A stretch of 64,000 nt of DNA from Diogma glabrata (Eukaryota; Arthropoda; Insecta; Diptera; Cylindrotomidae): assembly GCA_963693315.1 (NCBI GenBank), contig OY856187.1, positions 78,189,394-78,253,393 of the forward strand, written 5' to 3'. Both the position numbers and the translations under genes were made by a program. Numbering within the stretch: position 1 is the stretch's first letter; each line of letters starts with the position of its first letter. Shown in pieces: positions 1 to 13,536 of this stretch. Below the pieces are notes generated by a model. That model searched no databases. It saw only the letters and a program-made list of their open reading frames with translations, and was not told the DNA's origin.

Positions 1-90
1 GAGAAAATATATTATGTCACACAAAATAAATATTTATTTTTACAATAAATATTTTATTGTAATTTATAAACTATACAAAAGTTCAGTAAA

Positions 91-139
91 ATGACATACC
101 GTTACTCGGCAACGGTATGTCATGAGCCAACGTTGGCTC
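91..139. other. Two adjacent perfect hairpins
   Basis: Positions 91-103 and 111-123 are perfect 13-nt reverse complements (ATGACATACCGTT) around a 7-nt loop. Next to them, 124-139 is a perfect 16-nt palindrome (GAGCCAACGTTGGCTC). They stand out in otherwise AT-rich sequence and may be the end of a foldback element. Confidence 0.5.
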
Positions 140-168
140 TCATTTTTTTGAATAAAAATAATCGTTTT

Positions 169-274
169 TAGGGTACCGTTTTTCTACAGAACACTATTGG
201 TGAGAGTAAGACGTGTTTTGCCCATTATATCGGTTATCTCGTGAAATATAAATCCTATGGACCTGAAATTTGAG
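169..274 (-). repeat. End fragment of a satellite-like dispersed repeat
   Basis: Read on the minus strand, this stretch matches the right end of the 13.5-15.5 kb repeat: a GAGATAAC/CGATATAATG-like block, then CTCTCACCAATAGTGTTC and a final ACGGTACCCTA. The retrotransposon at 275-3046 separates it from its other half at 3047-3870. Confidence 0.6.
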
Positions 275-3046
275 TTTTTTTTTTTTTTAAATAAAAAGTG
301 TTGTGTAATAGGGTTTAGAATATGTGTCACAACAACACATAAATACCTTTTAAAACCTAGGCCCAGACCTAGGTCCCACAACAACTGGCGTTCTAAGGTG
401 TTGATGAACGCTTTTTTTTAAACCTCTGCGGGTTGAAGCCACCTGAGACTAAGGATTCCGGCAAACTATTCCATTTGTATGCAGTTCGGACAAAGAAGTC
501 TTTCTGCGATGTGCCAGTATGACAGCGCGGGATCTCGACCGTTTCACTGGTTGCGGTAGCCGATTGCCGAGTGGAACGCGGGTAAGAATAAGTTTGAGGC
601 ATGATGCCGCTGATTTCATCTGAGCACTGCTGATGACGATATTTGTAAAAAAACAACGAGGTCAGCAACAGTGCGACGATGTTGTAGGAAAACAAGTTTT
701 GATGTCAAAGCTCGATCACCCACAATTCGTATAGCCCGCTTTTGAAGAGTCCAAGAGGGCTAAGATGGAAACAGAGGCAGCACCCTAAACTTGACAACAG
801 TACTCCATACAGGGACGAATACAGGACTTATAAACATGAAGCAATTGGTATGGAGTGAAAAATTTTTTGCATCTATTTAGGAGGCCGAGTTTTTTAGACG
901 CGCTTTTTGCCATCGCCATTACATGATCGTTCCAGAGTAGGTCATTTGAAACTGTGACACCCAATAAACGAATGTTTTTACATTTGCCTATTGGTTCATC
1001 ACACATACTGAATAAAATATCTTTGGGGAACTCGGTCTTTGATCTGGAAACAATCAACAGCTGTGTTTTGGTAGAGTTGAAATTAAACAGGTTTTGGTCA
1101 CCCCAATCGGCGATTTTTTTTAGGTCTTTCTGCACGTTTATGGCAGCGTCTCTCTTTAGCTTGTTGATCAAGTTGGCATGCCAGACTCGATCGAATGCCT
1201 TGGAGATGTCTAAAGTGATAACGTATGTTTCACCACTTTTATCAAGTATGCTGTTCCAACAATGCGCTACATAGTTTAATAGATCGGTAGTTGATCTTTT
1301 GTTTCGAAAACCGTATTAGCTGTCGGATATCAAATGATTTACTTCCAGAAATTTTGAAATGTGTGTATTAATATAATGCTCGTAGACTTTGGATAGGACC
1401 GATAGTAAAGCTATTGGCCTATAATATGAGATATCGGATTTAGATCCCTTTTGCCAACTTCCAGCACGAGGGAAATATACCAGATTTGTAAGATTGGTAA
1501 AATATTTTAGTCAAAGTTGGTGCAAGTTCTTTGGAAAAGGTTTTTAAAATAATGGGTGGAATATTGTCCATTCCTGAGGCTTTGTTGATGTTTAACTCCT
1601 TTAAAAGTTTAGCGACTATTTTGGGTTTGAAGTGAAGTTCATTCATATTAACTCCTGAAGACTGGATTTGGGGCATTTCTTTAGGAGTTTCCAAAACAGT
1701 GGAGTTCAGAACAAAGCGTTCAGCGAACAAGTTAGCTTTTCTTGCGGGATCATTGACGATTAAATCACCATCAATAATAAGGGGAATAGAAATTTTTTTA
1801 CCGGAATTTAAAGAATTAATGGCACTGTAGAAACTCTTGTCAGAAACAGACAGACGTAAGTTTTAAGGCTTTCGATCTGCCAATTTCAGACTTTTTGTTT
1901 GAGATAATATGGTTACATATTTTGTTGGCCTTTAGATATTGGGATCCATTAGCGGGAGTTTTGTTATGAATCAAAATATTAAATGATCTACGTTTGTTTC
2001 TAAGTGCCGTTTTGGTAGCTTTCGAATACAAGTATTTTTGTTTGGATTTTGCTATGGAGAAAGGTTTCCCTTTTTTATTGATAGCAAATTGGATGGTTTC
2101 TGTAAAGTTTTGAGCAGAAACATTTACATCGTCAGTGTAAAAACAATGACGGTCGAAAGGGAAACCATGGAAAAAATTTTAAGGACCACTCTTATCCATT
2201 TTTGAGTAGTGAAATATTTTACGGGTTTTGGGAGCTGTAGTTTAAAGTAAATCAGTTTTGATAACTGATGAAATTAAATAATGATCAGAATTTCCAATAC
2301 TACCTTTCGCGACATCGACACTCGTAATACGACACTCGCATTGTGGTTAGATAGAGATCTAAAAGAAAACTATTATCACCGCCACTACGGGGAGTGAAAG
2401 TCGGGTTTTTAACAATTTGGAATAGGCCCTGAGACGCGGCAAAAATTTCTGCCAGTTTTCCACTATTGTCAACATTGTCGGTCGATTTGGAGAATTCCAA
2501 CCATGATTTGTTGTGGACGTTGAAGTCACCGGTAACGATAACTTCACATTTAGGGGACTTTGCTCTAATCTCGTCCACAATTTTTGTCAGTAAACTAAAA
2601 AAGTTTGGGTTACGTTTGTTGGGGGACCGGTATAAAGCTATTGTAAAAAAAAGTAATTTCTGGAAGTCAAATCTTTAAAACCATTGTATTGAAGCCGTCA
2701 CCGTGTAGTTCAAAATTTGGAAAGCGTGTATAATCAACACTCTCATGAATGAATGCGCATACGCCCTGATGGAGTTTGAAAGTTGATTCGAGCCTAGATT
2801 TGGAATTAAGCGATTCTATAAAGAGAAAATTTTCAGAAACTTGTGTTTCTGTAAGGAATAGAATGTTCGATTTGTCGTGCTCAAGATGATGTTGCACGTG
2901 GTCATGGTTAGCGTTCAATCCGCAGATGTTTTGAGCATGTATTTTAAAGTTTTTTATAGATTCAAATATGTGTTGCCCCTGCAAATGGTAGTCAGACTCG
3001 TAGATCAACATTGATCATAATCGATCAAAATCGATCCCTCCTGCGA
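275..3046 (-). mobile_element. Jockey/CR1-like non-LTR retrotransposon, family A copy A1, defective
   Basis: This minus-strand element ends in a poly(A) tract (T-run 275-288 on plus) and is flanked by TGAG at 271-274 and 3047-3050. ORF2 remains are visible. Endonuclease: ILFLTETQ with the catalytic Glu at about 2850, and VTGDFNVHNKSW at about 2520. Linker: 2040-1830. Reverse transcriptase fingers: NKASGMDNIPP and LAPTLTKIFYQSYK at 1600-1460. RT thumb: 1171-785, with SCIRPCMEYCCQV. C-terminus: 695-393, with KDFFVRTAYKWNSLPES. Several frameshifts and stops are present. The RT palm with its FADD-type motif is missing: HANLINKLK runs directly into the NVQKDLKKIADWG segment. No ORF1 is seen, so the copy is also 5' truncated. 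Confidence 0.85.
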
Positions 3047-3870
3047 TGAGTTGCGTATAAAACTAAATTATTCGCTCAAGATACAAAACAGGGCAGCAAA
3101 GTAAAGCCTTAAAAAAACAGAGATAATTAGGGTATCATCAGTATCTTTTAAAAATGTATTTTAAAATTTTTCATGACACAGGTTAATGGTTATTGAATCA
3201 AATTGAATAATGGCGTTTTTTCATGTTTTCTTTCCCCACTTAGTTACGAACCTATTTGATAGAAACACTTCAAAAGTCTTTGGAATTATAGAAAAAGTGG
3301 TAACTTTTTAACGAAAAATATAGCGAAGTGTAAAATACTCATAATCGTATTTATTAAGGGGTTGGGAATGGGAAGAGGGAAACCACAATTTAAAACATCA
3401 TATCATATGAAAGAGCAATTAATTGAAGACACTTTGTAATTTTTTTTTAGAATTTTTTATTGTAGTAGAACTATGGTAAAAAGAGGGTAACTTTAAGTCC
3501 CCCCATTGGGATTCGAGCCTAATTGACAGAAAATTTTGAACAAATTCACCGAGAAAGGGAGTTTGAAACTCCGTGAAAAAAATACTTTTTTGACTCCAAC
3601 GAGTGTGCCGTCATATGAAAGAGCACTTAATTTAAGACACACCGTATTTTTTTTTTAAATTTTGCAGTGCAGTTTTTGAATTATTGTAGGAGAAAGTTGA
3701 TAAATTTTAAACGAACAATTTAGCGAGCGAGGTCTCAAATAATTAAATTTCTTCTGAGTTTTTAGGGAAAAGCAGAAAAAAAGCATTTTTAACCCAAACG
3801 AGTAGGGTCTATTTGACTGACTTTGTTTAATATTTTTCTCATTGAATAAATAGCGAAAAACTATTTTTAA
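3047..3870 (-). repeat. Other half of the satellite-like repeat, inverted
   Basis: Two diverged units of the 13.5-15.5 kb repeat are recognisable in reverse orientation, including the CATATGAAAGAGCA blocks near 3404 and 3613 and the ACCCAAACGAGTAGGGT-like block near 3798. The first bases continue the sequence broken at 274 by the Jockey-like insertion. Confidence 0.55.
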
Positions 3871-6230
3871 TATCTTTGCGTCTTTGAAGAAGCATCCTTT
3901 CGATTTTTTGCTATATTCACTTGGCTACAGATTTTTAATAATATGAAATGTAAACATTTCAAATGAGGAACTAACCACTTCTAGTACGGCCATATCTATT
4001 TATGTAACGAGTTGCGGTAAAATAAAATAAACTGGTTGTTAAAAAGTGTAAATATAATTTGTATTTTGGTTCATTTTTCTTAAAAAAAAAAAAATAAAAA
4101 TAGATTTGTGGAAACAAAGCGATATAATCGCGATCCAGGGATCGAACCTGAATTATAGAAAACATGAAATGAATAAAACAAACATGTTAAAAGATGAAAT
4201 GAGATACGATTGTGTTTTTAACACAAAAAACGGAGGGAAAGAAAAAAATATTTAAGACCACAGCTGTCATGAATTACTCAAACGTGTGTATTAACTTTTA
4301 TATTTATGTTTAAAAAAACATCTTAAAATTAAATTTGTACGTGTTTATTTGATAATAATATTTAGTTCATGATTTTTTGTTGAGATAATATACTAAATGG
4401 TTACTAGTAACTAAGATGATATTTTTTTTTATTAATGGAAGTAAGGCCGAGTGGTGTCATAAAAATTACAAAAACTATTAAAACAAGTTCAGAAACATAC
4501 TGTTTCATTTTTTTTTAATATTAATGGGTAATTAAGATTGTTCAACCATGAAGGAAGTGACGATAATCGATATTACTGTTACATAAAAAAAAATGTTTTG
4601 TATGACATGTGTTAATCGGGAAACAGAAGTTCAAAATCATTCACAAGTATAACCTGTTTTAGTTATTTGTAAATTTCATATTTGATGAATATATTTATTG
4701 TTATGCTAATAATTGTTGGCTGTTTTATTTTTTCTTCTCCTAATACAAACTCATAAAAGTCATAAGTTCTAATACCACATGTTGTATACGATTTTTCCAA
4801 CCACACTGTAGAAATTACTTATTAATACCATTTCAAAAACTTTAATAAAAATAAAAAATTATCGTTTTGTGTATTCTTCAATTTGATTTTGAATTGAATT
4901 AAGAGGGTGAAATAAAATAAAAGATTTTAGTAGTTTTTATTTTTGTTTGTTAAACTTCTTCTTTCTAACATCCTCCTTAAGTATGTATAATAATACAGTG
5001 TATTATTATTTTCTTTGGTTTTTAGGTCGTCATTTAACAGATGAAGTACATATTGTTTGTATATATGTGTGGTAAAGCTTAAGAAATAAAAAATCAAAAG
5101 AATACATGAAAGACAAAAAAATCTATAACATAAAAAGATGGAAAAAGCTGATAAAAATGTAAAATTCGTTTTGGTTGGTTAGCTAAGTTTTTTTATATCT
5201 TAGTATTTTCTTCTCAGTCTTATTTTGAGGATAAGTTGATGTTGATGACGATATTATATTATTACGGTTTTTCTTAATATAATAAAAAAAACGAGATGGT
5301 TGGGAAATGGAGATTTTCCAATAAACTGAATTGTATTATTTAAAAAACAAGAAAGGAATATGTAATAAAATTGTTATACTCTTTTTCAATTTATATATCT
5401 AACAGGATATAAAATATAAAATGGTTCATAAAATAAAATCAATGTATTTTCCAAACAATTATTAGAAGTGAAGAAGAGTATTTTGGAAAGAAAACAAGGA
5501 CGGTTTTAAGGACCGATAAAAATTTATAGATTTTCATTTTAAGTAAAAGGGGGAAATTTAATATTTCATTGCCAAATTCGACGTGTATGATTGATCTCAC
5601 AATTTTTCAGAAACTGATACACGATTCAAAATAGGTTAACTGAAACAAAGGCAAAGAATAAAACTTGGTACATGACTATAAACTAAACGTAGATAGTAAA
5701 TATTTAGGTGTTTACATTTAGGTTTTCCATCATCAAAAATTTCAAATAAATATAAGACATATAATAATGTTAAATGAACGTGAATAAGTATTATTAACAA
5801 CTCCATATCATAATCATACTTAGATAATAATCAAGATTTTGTTGCACGATCTTTATAAACGTGACAAACCCTACCACAAACCGAATAATATTGTGCAGAA
5901 AAATTTACAATCAACACATAAGTATCACTATTGAACAAATCTAATTACACTTTCTAACACAACATCGTTTTATTTGATAAAGTTATTTAAGGGAATGGAA
6001 AATGGAACAATTGATGTTGTACTATTAGGTTAGTCAATGTGCGAACAAAAAATATTTGAATTAATTATCGGTGACACTAACCCGTTAGTCCAATGCATTG
6101 CCAAAACTTATACATCTTGAGGGCAACAACGTCAATGACGCTAGTCAAAGTTTGTTTAGACGAAACATGAACAACCATCAACACACTGTTGTCCAATCAA
6201 TTATTCGTACAGACAACCGATTTTTTTTTG
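3871..6230. other. AT-rich stretch, no gene seen
   Basis: Only short homopolymers and AT-rich sequence are visible. No open frame looks protein-like, and no clear terminal repeats were found. Confidence 0.5.
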
Positions 6231-6234
6231 ACTC

Positions 6235-6420
6235 TATGCTCCATGTAGGAGCGTTACCGAGCTAACTAGCTTCAAATATTCATCACGGCCATTCGCAACA
6301 GCGGATAATTACCATGGCAGCCGATTTTTTTAAGGTCACTCATTACGTCCGTATCCCATTGTAGTCGTGGTCTACCTCCATCTACTCCCTGGGATACTAC
6401 CGTACATTTTTTCTGATCAT
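6235..6420 (-). pseudogene. RTE-like retrotransposon C-terminal remnant
   Basis: On the minus strand one frame reads GGRPRLQWDTDVMSDLKKIG, resembling the basic GRPRxRW...DL...G tail found after the reverse transcriptase of RTE-clade elements. The complete RTE at 26.9-30.3 kb has the equivalent GRPRQRWRDDIIQDLRDIG. The frame stops soon after and no RT core is attached. Confidence 0.4.
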
Positions 6421-7361
6421 TTTAGACTGTGAATCCGATTTAGACTAATAAGTAATAATAAATAAATTTGTTGCACCTCATAAAATTTAAGCTCCATTTA
6501 TAAAAGCGTTTTTCAATAAAACTTACACATTCATCTGTACCCCAACGTTCCTCCACCTAATCAAATCAAGTTAATCACCAATATAAATAAAAATCAATCA
6601 AGCAAATCTTCAAGTAGTCAACACAGGAAGTGGAACGATTTGTTCATCAGACAATTAGCGATGGGGTCATCGAGTGCTGTCGCTTAACTATAAAATTACA
6701 TGGAAAAAAAAAACTTAAAAGAAGTCTTCTGTTTAAAAGAGATGTTTAATATTAATAAACCAACAACTATTATAGAACCGAAAATTGTTTCATCTTTCTC
6801 AACAAATTGGACAAAAAATCAAAATTACAACATTCTAATTGCCTTTCTCATTATATTGCAGAAATACAGAAAATACATTTGAGTGTAAATAAGTTTTAAA
6901 TTAGGTAACTACAGAGAGTTATAAAATTTAAAGCATAGCTCTGTTTAGAATAGATGTCTCTGTTGAAATAAGCACATTATGAAAAGAATTTGTATCTACA
7001 AGTACTACATGTATGATACTGATAAACTGACAAGTTTAGTTAGAAATTTTTCTATAATTTTAAATAAACATTTACAAAGAAAACTACTTTAAATTTCTGT
7101 AATTTGCAATTTTTTATGCCATCGAGGTGAGAAAATTACATCTGCTATTTGGGTTATACACTAATTTAGATAATATAAGCTGAAGTTTTTTATAAAGACA
7201 AGGGTAGTGTAATCATATAATAACAAAACCACTATCGCGTAGCTTTGTTTTTAAATACAACAAAATTATAAGCTGAGGTTTCCTAACCTTTTCCACGGAC
7301 GCTTAAATGTTTTATAAATTATTCCCAACAAGACAATATAAACATAAGTAAAAATGATGAC
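6421..7361. other. AT-rich stretch, no gene seen
   Basis: A 60-codon open frame at 6700-6882 has the Lys/Asn/Ile-rich composition expected by chance in this DNA. Nothing else is recognisable. Confidence 0.5.
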
Positions 7362-8325
7362 CCGGGAAAAAATAGAGAGATCTAAAAAGATCTGATTAGA
7401 TCTCTTTTGATCAAATTAGATCTTATGAGATCTTTGTTTTGAGTCAAAAAAATGAGAGTTTGATCTTTACAGATCTGAAGAGATCTCTTTAGATCAAGGT
7501 AGATCTTCAAAGATCAAAGAAAAAATTTGGCGTTTGATCTTTGAAGATCTCCAATGATCTGAAAAGATCTCTTCAAATTTAGGTAGATCTTCAAAGATCA
7601 AAGTAAAAATTTGCGTTTAATCTTTGAAGATTTAAAAAGATCTCTTCAGATCTGCAAAGGTGAAACACTAGTTTTTATCTTTTATCTTTAAAGATTTACC
7701 ACGATTTACAGAGATCTCTTCAGATCTGCAATAATGTGAAAATAAAACAACCAAAGTTTGCAAAACTATTGTTCAGATCTTTTTAGATCTCTGCAAATTT
7801 TCAAACAACTTAACAGTTTATTGTGATAACACGTAATTACTTAATAATAAACATATAAAAATAATTTTTAGCAAAAAAGAATTACATTATATATTGTACC
7901 GACGCACAGTTCCAGCATAATAATAATATCTTTGTTTAAAAACGTTATTTTTTGTCTCTATGTAAACTATAATTAAATTAAATTATTCAAATGTTAGCTA
8001 TATTTTTGTCTCTAAAAGCCACAATTGAGATATTTTTCATTTTTTTTGTGCCTCTTTTGTTTTTTCTTAAGCTGGTTCTATTTTTTTAAAAGTTTATTTT
8101 TAATAAATAAAAAAGATCTTAATAGATCGAAGCAGATCTAAATGCATCAAAAAAGATCTGCGTAGATCAATGAAGATCTGCATTTTGGGACATATCTACA
8201 CAGATCTGTTTTAATCTAAGAAGATCTGCACATATCATTGAAGATATGTTCCAAAATGCAGACCTACGGAGATCTACTAACGCAGATCTGATAAGATCTC
8301 TTCAGATCTCGCTATTTTTTCCCGG
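7362..8325. mobile_element. AGATCT-rich foldback element
   Basis: The ends are inverted copies of CCGGGAAAAAATAG followed by GAGATCT (right end reads AGATCTCGCTATTTTTTCCCGG). Both arms (about 7362-7795 and 8110-8325) are built of short diverged motifs with AGATCT or GATC at their core; I count about 27 AGATCT hexamers by eye. The middle, about 7800-8105, is plain AT-rich DNA without a protein-like frame. This fits a non-autonomous foldback element with subterminal repeats. No clear target-site duplication is visible. Confidence 0.65.
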
Positions 8326-10714
8326 CAATTGCAATGCAATTTAGTTGAAATTTAAACCGAAATATTTATTTCAAATGAAGTAAAGAGGAAAGAAAAGTGA
8401 TTATCTACGTTTATGTTCAACTTATAGTTATAAAACAACTACGTTTCTATTTAACCAAGTTTAGATTACAAAACAATTTCTAACCATTTGCAAACTTAAG
8501 TGTTCAAATTGTTCTGAATGCATATATCTGTAAACTAATTGGGCTCCTATACAATTCATTTTATTGCTGGAACAACTAATTTATTTGAGAAGTTTATTAG
8601 TTAAATTAGTAACCTCCTAAATAAGTTTATTCTTGTTGAATTAGCTATTTTACTTCTTGTATTGCTACAATATTGTATTGCATATCGAGCACATATGATA
8701 CTAAAATCCCATGAGTATGAAAGTTTAAGTTGTAATAGCTTTTCGGAAGATCACTTATGTAAGCAAACGATTTTATTAAAAAAATCTAGAACGGTTATGT
8801 ACTGCCAAATTTTCTCGCTTATAGTTAAAGAATCATTCAATTTGTAGAAATTCAAGATTTTAGCTCAATTGGCTATAAGAACTTCTAGAGTCATTAACCC
8901 TTTTTATAAATAAGTGCTGCAGTGGATGGATCAGCTGATTACGGCAGGTTTTGTATAGAACTAGTGACCGTAAACATGATCATATATTGAAAGTAAGAAC
9001 ACATCGTCCAAAGTAAATAATTTATAAATTATTCCTCCAAATAAACTGTTTGATGAGACATTCTTCCTTCGTGTTTTACATATAACTGGAGCCAATCAAC
9101 ATGGTCTTATATTCAGATAAACAAGTCGTTATCACTCAAACTAAACAGTTTATAACAAAATGAAATGTTGGCAAATTAACAATTTAGTGATCTAATCCAG
9201 AAGTTTTTCAGATCACCGCATTAGACCCACAAGTTTAAAAAGAAATGAAATTGCCTGTGTTTACGTTGTCTGGATGGATAAAATCGACCGACATTTTTTG
9301 TGGTTATTTGTCCGTTCATTATCTTAGTTATTTGTCTGTTTAGAGTCTGTTATTTATCTTTCAGAACAAATCAGTAAGACTTTCTTTCTGACCATGGTAC
9401 TTGTGAATCATTTATGATTGGCAGAGGTAAAACATTTACAGATATCAACATTCCATAGAAATATTTATCATCATTTAAAAATAGAAGTTGTTAGCAACTT
9501 GGTAAAACGTTTTAATCCAGCAAACAAAACGTTTCTCAATTTCCTTCAATTTTTTCAAAATCTTTTGCCGATTTAGACTAGGTTTTAATTTAATGATATC
9601 ATCACTGTATAATTGTCTTTATTGACGTTTCTCAATTTTTAATTCGACATTAGCTCACATTTAGTTCGGTTGTTAGAAATTACATGTCAACTTACAACAG
9701 GAAGATTGTCTATCTGAGCGATAGTTGTTTAGCCCGAAAGAAAGCAAATGAAATGTTAAAATTAAATATTGCTTTGATTTTAATTGTTGACATGTAACAG
9801 CATGCAAATCATGATAAACTCCAATTTTTCCTCGAAAGGTCCTGAACATAATTTGATGATTTTTTAAAACAACATAACAACAAACAGCAACATATTTCAA
9901 TTTTTCAGAACAAAAAGGTGATAGAAGAATTAGAATTAATAAACATTCTGTTATCTTAATTAAATCAATGTTAAATAATGTAAAATCAAACGAGAAATTG
10001 ATTCAGATTGAACCTAAAAAGGTTATATTGAATAAAGGACAGTTTCATACGGAACGCGATTTTGTAAAAAAAAATTGTAATTCAATTGTATACGGAACGC
10101 GAAATAGTGAAAATCGGAAAAAAATATTGGCAGTTTCTAGATTATTAGAAGCAATAGTTTAGATTAAGTATATTGTTGTTGTAAAATTAGCAGTTGTAAT
10201 AGGACCATTCGGGAGAAAAAGGCCAATTAGGGAAGTAAATTTATTGCAATATCTAGAAAATTGTAAAAATTCTATCTTGAAAAATATTTGATATTTGGAA
10301 GATCTTGAAATTCGCTCAAAAACTGATTATAGAAATGTAATTGATGTTTTTAAATGGGTTACAAAGAAGAACCGGGTTAAGTTGATTAAACTAAAATATA
10401 TAATTTATTAATTACTTGAGACAAAAACAATCATCATAAAACGCGATTATATCGACAACAGGAGCTAAAGTAAGATAGGTAAAATATCAAATTTTTCATA
10501 TTTATTTCATGCTACGTTTTCACCGTTTTTTTGCAGTCGAATTCGAAATGTTTTGAAACTAGCAGTTCTTATGTATAAAGCTCCGAAAATTTTGACCGAA
10601 CTTTAATACATAGACTGAATCGATCGAATAAAGTAGTACCACACGCAATAAAACAGCTATTAAATGAACCTTAAGAACGATACACTTTTACGTAAAAGTC
10701 GGGCTTAAAAAACA
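8326..10714. other. AT-rich stretch, no gene seen
   Basis: Open frames here (for example 9673-9900 minus and 9968-10162 plus) are short and resemble no protein I know. Part of 10200-10714 may be decayed upstream sequence of the retrotransposon remnant that follows. Confidence 0.45.
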
Positions 10715-11095
10715 TTCATACCAAAGTTGTTGAAGACAAAATAAAGAACTACGCCCCGAATCGAGTTCTTAATAGTAAGCCACCACAAATCGCTGCCGAA
10801 GAAGTAAAACTACCACGCATCACCAGAACCATCCTAGCGAAATTAAGATCTGGTTGGTCACGCATTTTAAATAACTACATGAATTGACAAGGAAATTGTT
10901 GACAAGTGTCCCTTATGTGAGGGCACGCCACATGATGCTAACCACCTTTTCAATTGTCCGGAGAAACCAACGGACCTGACGAAGGAAGATCTGTGGTATC
11001 GCCCAAGGGCAGTAGCAGAGTTCCTTAATGTGGACTTGGAGCCGGAAGAATAGCACCACATTTCGTTGCTACAACAACAACATGGATAGAAGAAG
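10715..11095 (+). pseudogene. LOA/Jockey-type retrotransposon 3' end remnant
   Basis: In two plus-strand frames the translation gives LPRITRTILAKLRSGWSRIL, then after a frameshift CPLCEGTPHDANHLFNCP, then PTDLTKEDLWYRPRAVAEFL and a stop near 11054. A CxxC...H...C motif followed by LW..P..VA.FL is typical of the C-terminus of insect non-LTR elements of the LOA/Jockey group. A short ACAACAACAAC tail follows. The frameshift and lack of an RT core show that it is dead. Confidence 0.65.
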
Positions 11096-11099
11096 TCTA

Positions 11100-13532
11100 A
11101 CACTTTCATTTTGGAACTGGATGATGAAGTATGGAAATGTTTCCCAAAGCCGAGGAAAATAAGCTAGATGTAGAAAGCTCATACTTTTAATATTTTTGAT
11201 GGTATTGGTGGGCGCAATCTACGTTTGACTGTAAAATGTTTTAATTTGATGTTGGTTGAGATTTTTAGACTGCTACTTGTGTGATTGATTATATTTTTTG
11301 GAAAATAAGTTAAGCAGGTTATGAAGTGGCTACATATCGCTAAGAAAATGAAGATTAGCACCTAGATATTAATATTTGCATCGTGCATGATCCACAAATG
11401 GTGTAGAGATGTTCTTAACGGTGGAATCAGCATAAGTAATGCTGATCGAAATAATGCACAACTTGTCATAGCAATGAATTCGATCAAATAATGCAACAAC
11501 CACCAAATCGTCAGCGATAGGTGTTAGAGTGGTAGTATACACATGGATCTAATCTAACCAAAATTATATTATAAGTTTCTCGAAATTAATTTATTAGTTT
11601 GATTTGAATGTCGTGAAGTGTCGTAAACCAATTAGAACAAGTGTCGATAGAAAGATTTGTTTTGGAAAATCAATTTAACAGTCCAATATATGGCTGTTAT
11701 AATTTCTTATGTCTTCTTGTCTATTCGAGAGTTATAAAAGGCTACATAAATAATACTATAGCTAGAAAAAAGCCAATTCAATTATCGAACTAGAATTAGG
11801 ATGAGAATTGAGAATGAGGTTTCATCTGACATTGCAATTGTTTTTTAATGTAAGAAGTTATATGGGTGAGTGGACAATATTTAACGTTTGGTTGCCTAAA
11901 ATATTTGACTAGTTTGCAGTACCAAAGACAAGTTAAAAATTACAAAATTATGTATATGCCTGAGGCAAGATAATTATTTAGCGGGTACATATATTACTTT
12001 TTTACATATTTATCAAAAATGATCCTGATAGGATTGCAGGTTTTCTCATAATTTTATAATTCTAACATGATGAACCAATTTCAGATTGAGCTTCACTTAG
12101 CATCAAACAAATATCACTTTAACCAAACATATCAAATAAAGTCAAACCCATCCATTTACTAGTTTGAACCACTAACACTAATTATCACATTCATTTCTAT
12201 TAATTTGCCTCATAAATTCTTTAGCTTAATTGTGTTTTATGTAACAATGTTTATGATTAAAATAAAATAGATTAAACACAAACCAAAAAAAAGACATCTC
12301 ACAAGAAGAAAAAATAAATATTTTTTTTCAAGTTTATAAATAGTTTAAATATTTTCTAAAATATTTATATTGTGTTGTATGTTATGAGTTGTGTTTAAAA
12401 AAAAATAATAAAATTGGTAATAAAATACAAATATGTTTACTTAAAATAATAATACCAGCAAATCAGATACAACTTGCAAAAGAACCTCATATTTAGATTA
12501 ACTAAAGGTTATAACAAAATTGTCGGGAGATATAAACGCAATTAAATATTATTTGTATATTGCAGATAACGTGATGATTTCATTTTTCAATGGATCAAAG
12601 ATCAACATGCCGTAACCTTATAACTTTTGATCTATTATTTCACATTTTGTCTATAATTTTGTAATAGGTCCACATCGATCTGAAATTCAATTTTGTGTTA
12701 GCATAAATATTTACACAAAACGTCAGAACTATGATTATAACTTATCTGCTCTTGTAATAAATTAATTGCTTCCTTTTAAAAATTTGTTATTATCACTTAA
12801 GATTTCTTTTTTTTTTAGATTCTAAAAATCATCCCTTAGTGTTCCGTTATGAAAACAATAAAACAAATCAAATAAAATAAACAACTCAACATAATATCAA
12901 CCAAAACCATGTACATACATATATCCACCGGAAGCATAATATTTACCGCAAACATGTATATAAACGAAATATGTTATTCGACAGCAAATTTTCTAAATTT
13001 TGGGGTTGCTTTTTTTTGTCGAAATAATAGTTAAATTTTAAGTATTATTTTTAATTTGAAGGATATAGAATAATTTTAATTTAGTTTCGTGTCGAGAATA
13101 ATAATGAATTATTTTATTTCTAATAATTACTATAATTGAGGGTGAAAGTAGGGACAATTTGTTTATAACTTGAGTTTTGGTTACTTAATTTTTTGTTATA
13201 AATTTAAGGGTAGTAATGAAAGTAATGAGAATAAAATATATAATAATAGGGTATGTATGTATATACTTCAATAAATTATCTATTTGAATAATTTATTTTT
13301 GAGTTTACTAATATTATGTGAAATTGTTGAAAACTATTAAAAAATACGTAAAACATATGTCGGCGAAAGCGAAATGTAGTGCATACAATGTTTTATACGT
13401 TACATACATATACCACATTCACATGGTTTATTATAGTATATTATCAATCAAGGTACAAAACCGGGCGATTATTGCTCAGACGAAAAAATTACCGTAAGAT
13501 GTAGAAAACCGGGGTGAGAGCAATAATAAAAA
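11100..13532. other. AT-rich stretch, no gene seen
   Basis: No protein-like frame, inverted terminal repeat or RNA gene was recognised in this stretch. Confidence 0.5.
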
Positions 13533-13536
13533 AAAA

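Noticed and set aside
954..1274. 106-codon plus-strand frame
   Set aside because: It lies opposite the family-A RT thumb; the protein-like content is on the minus strand.
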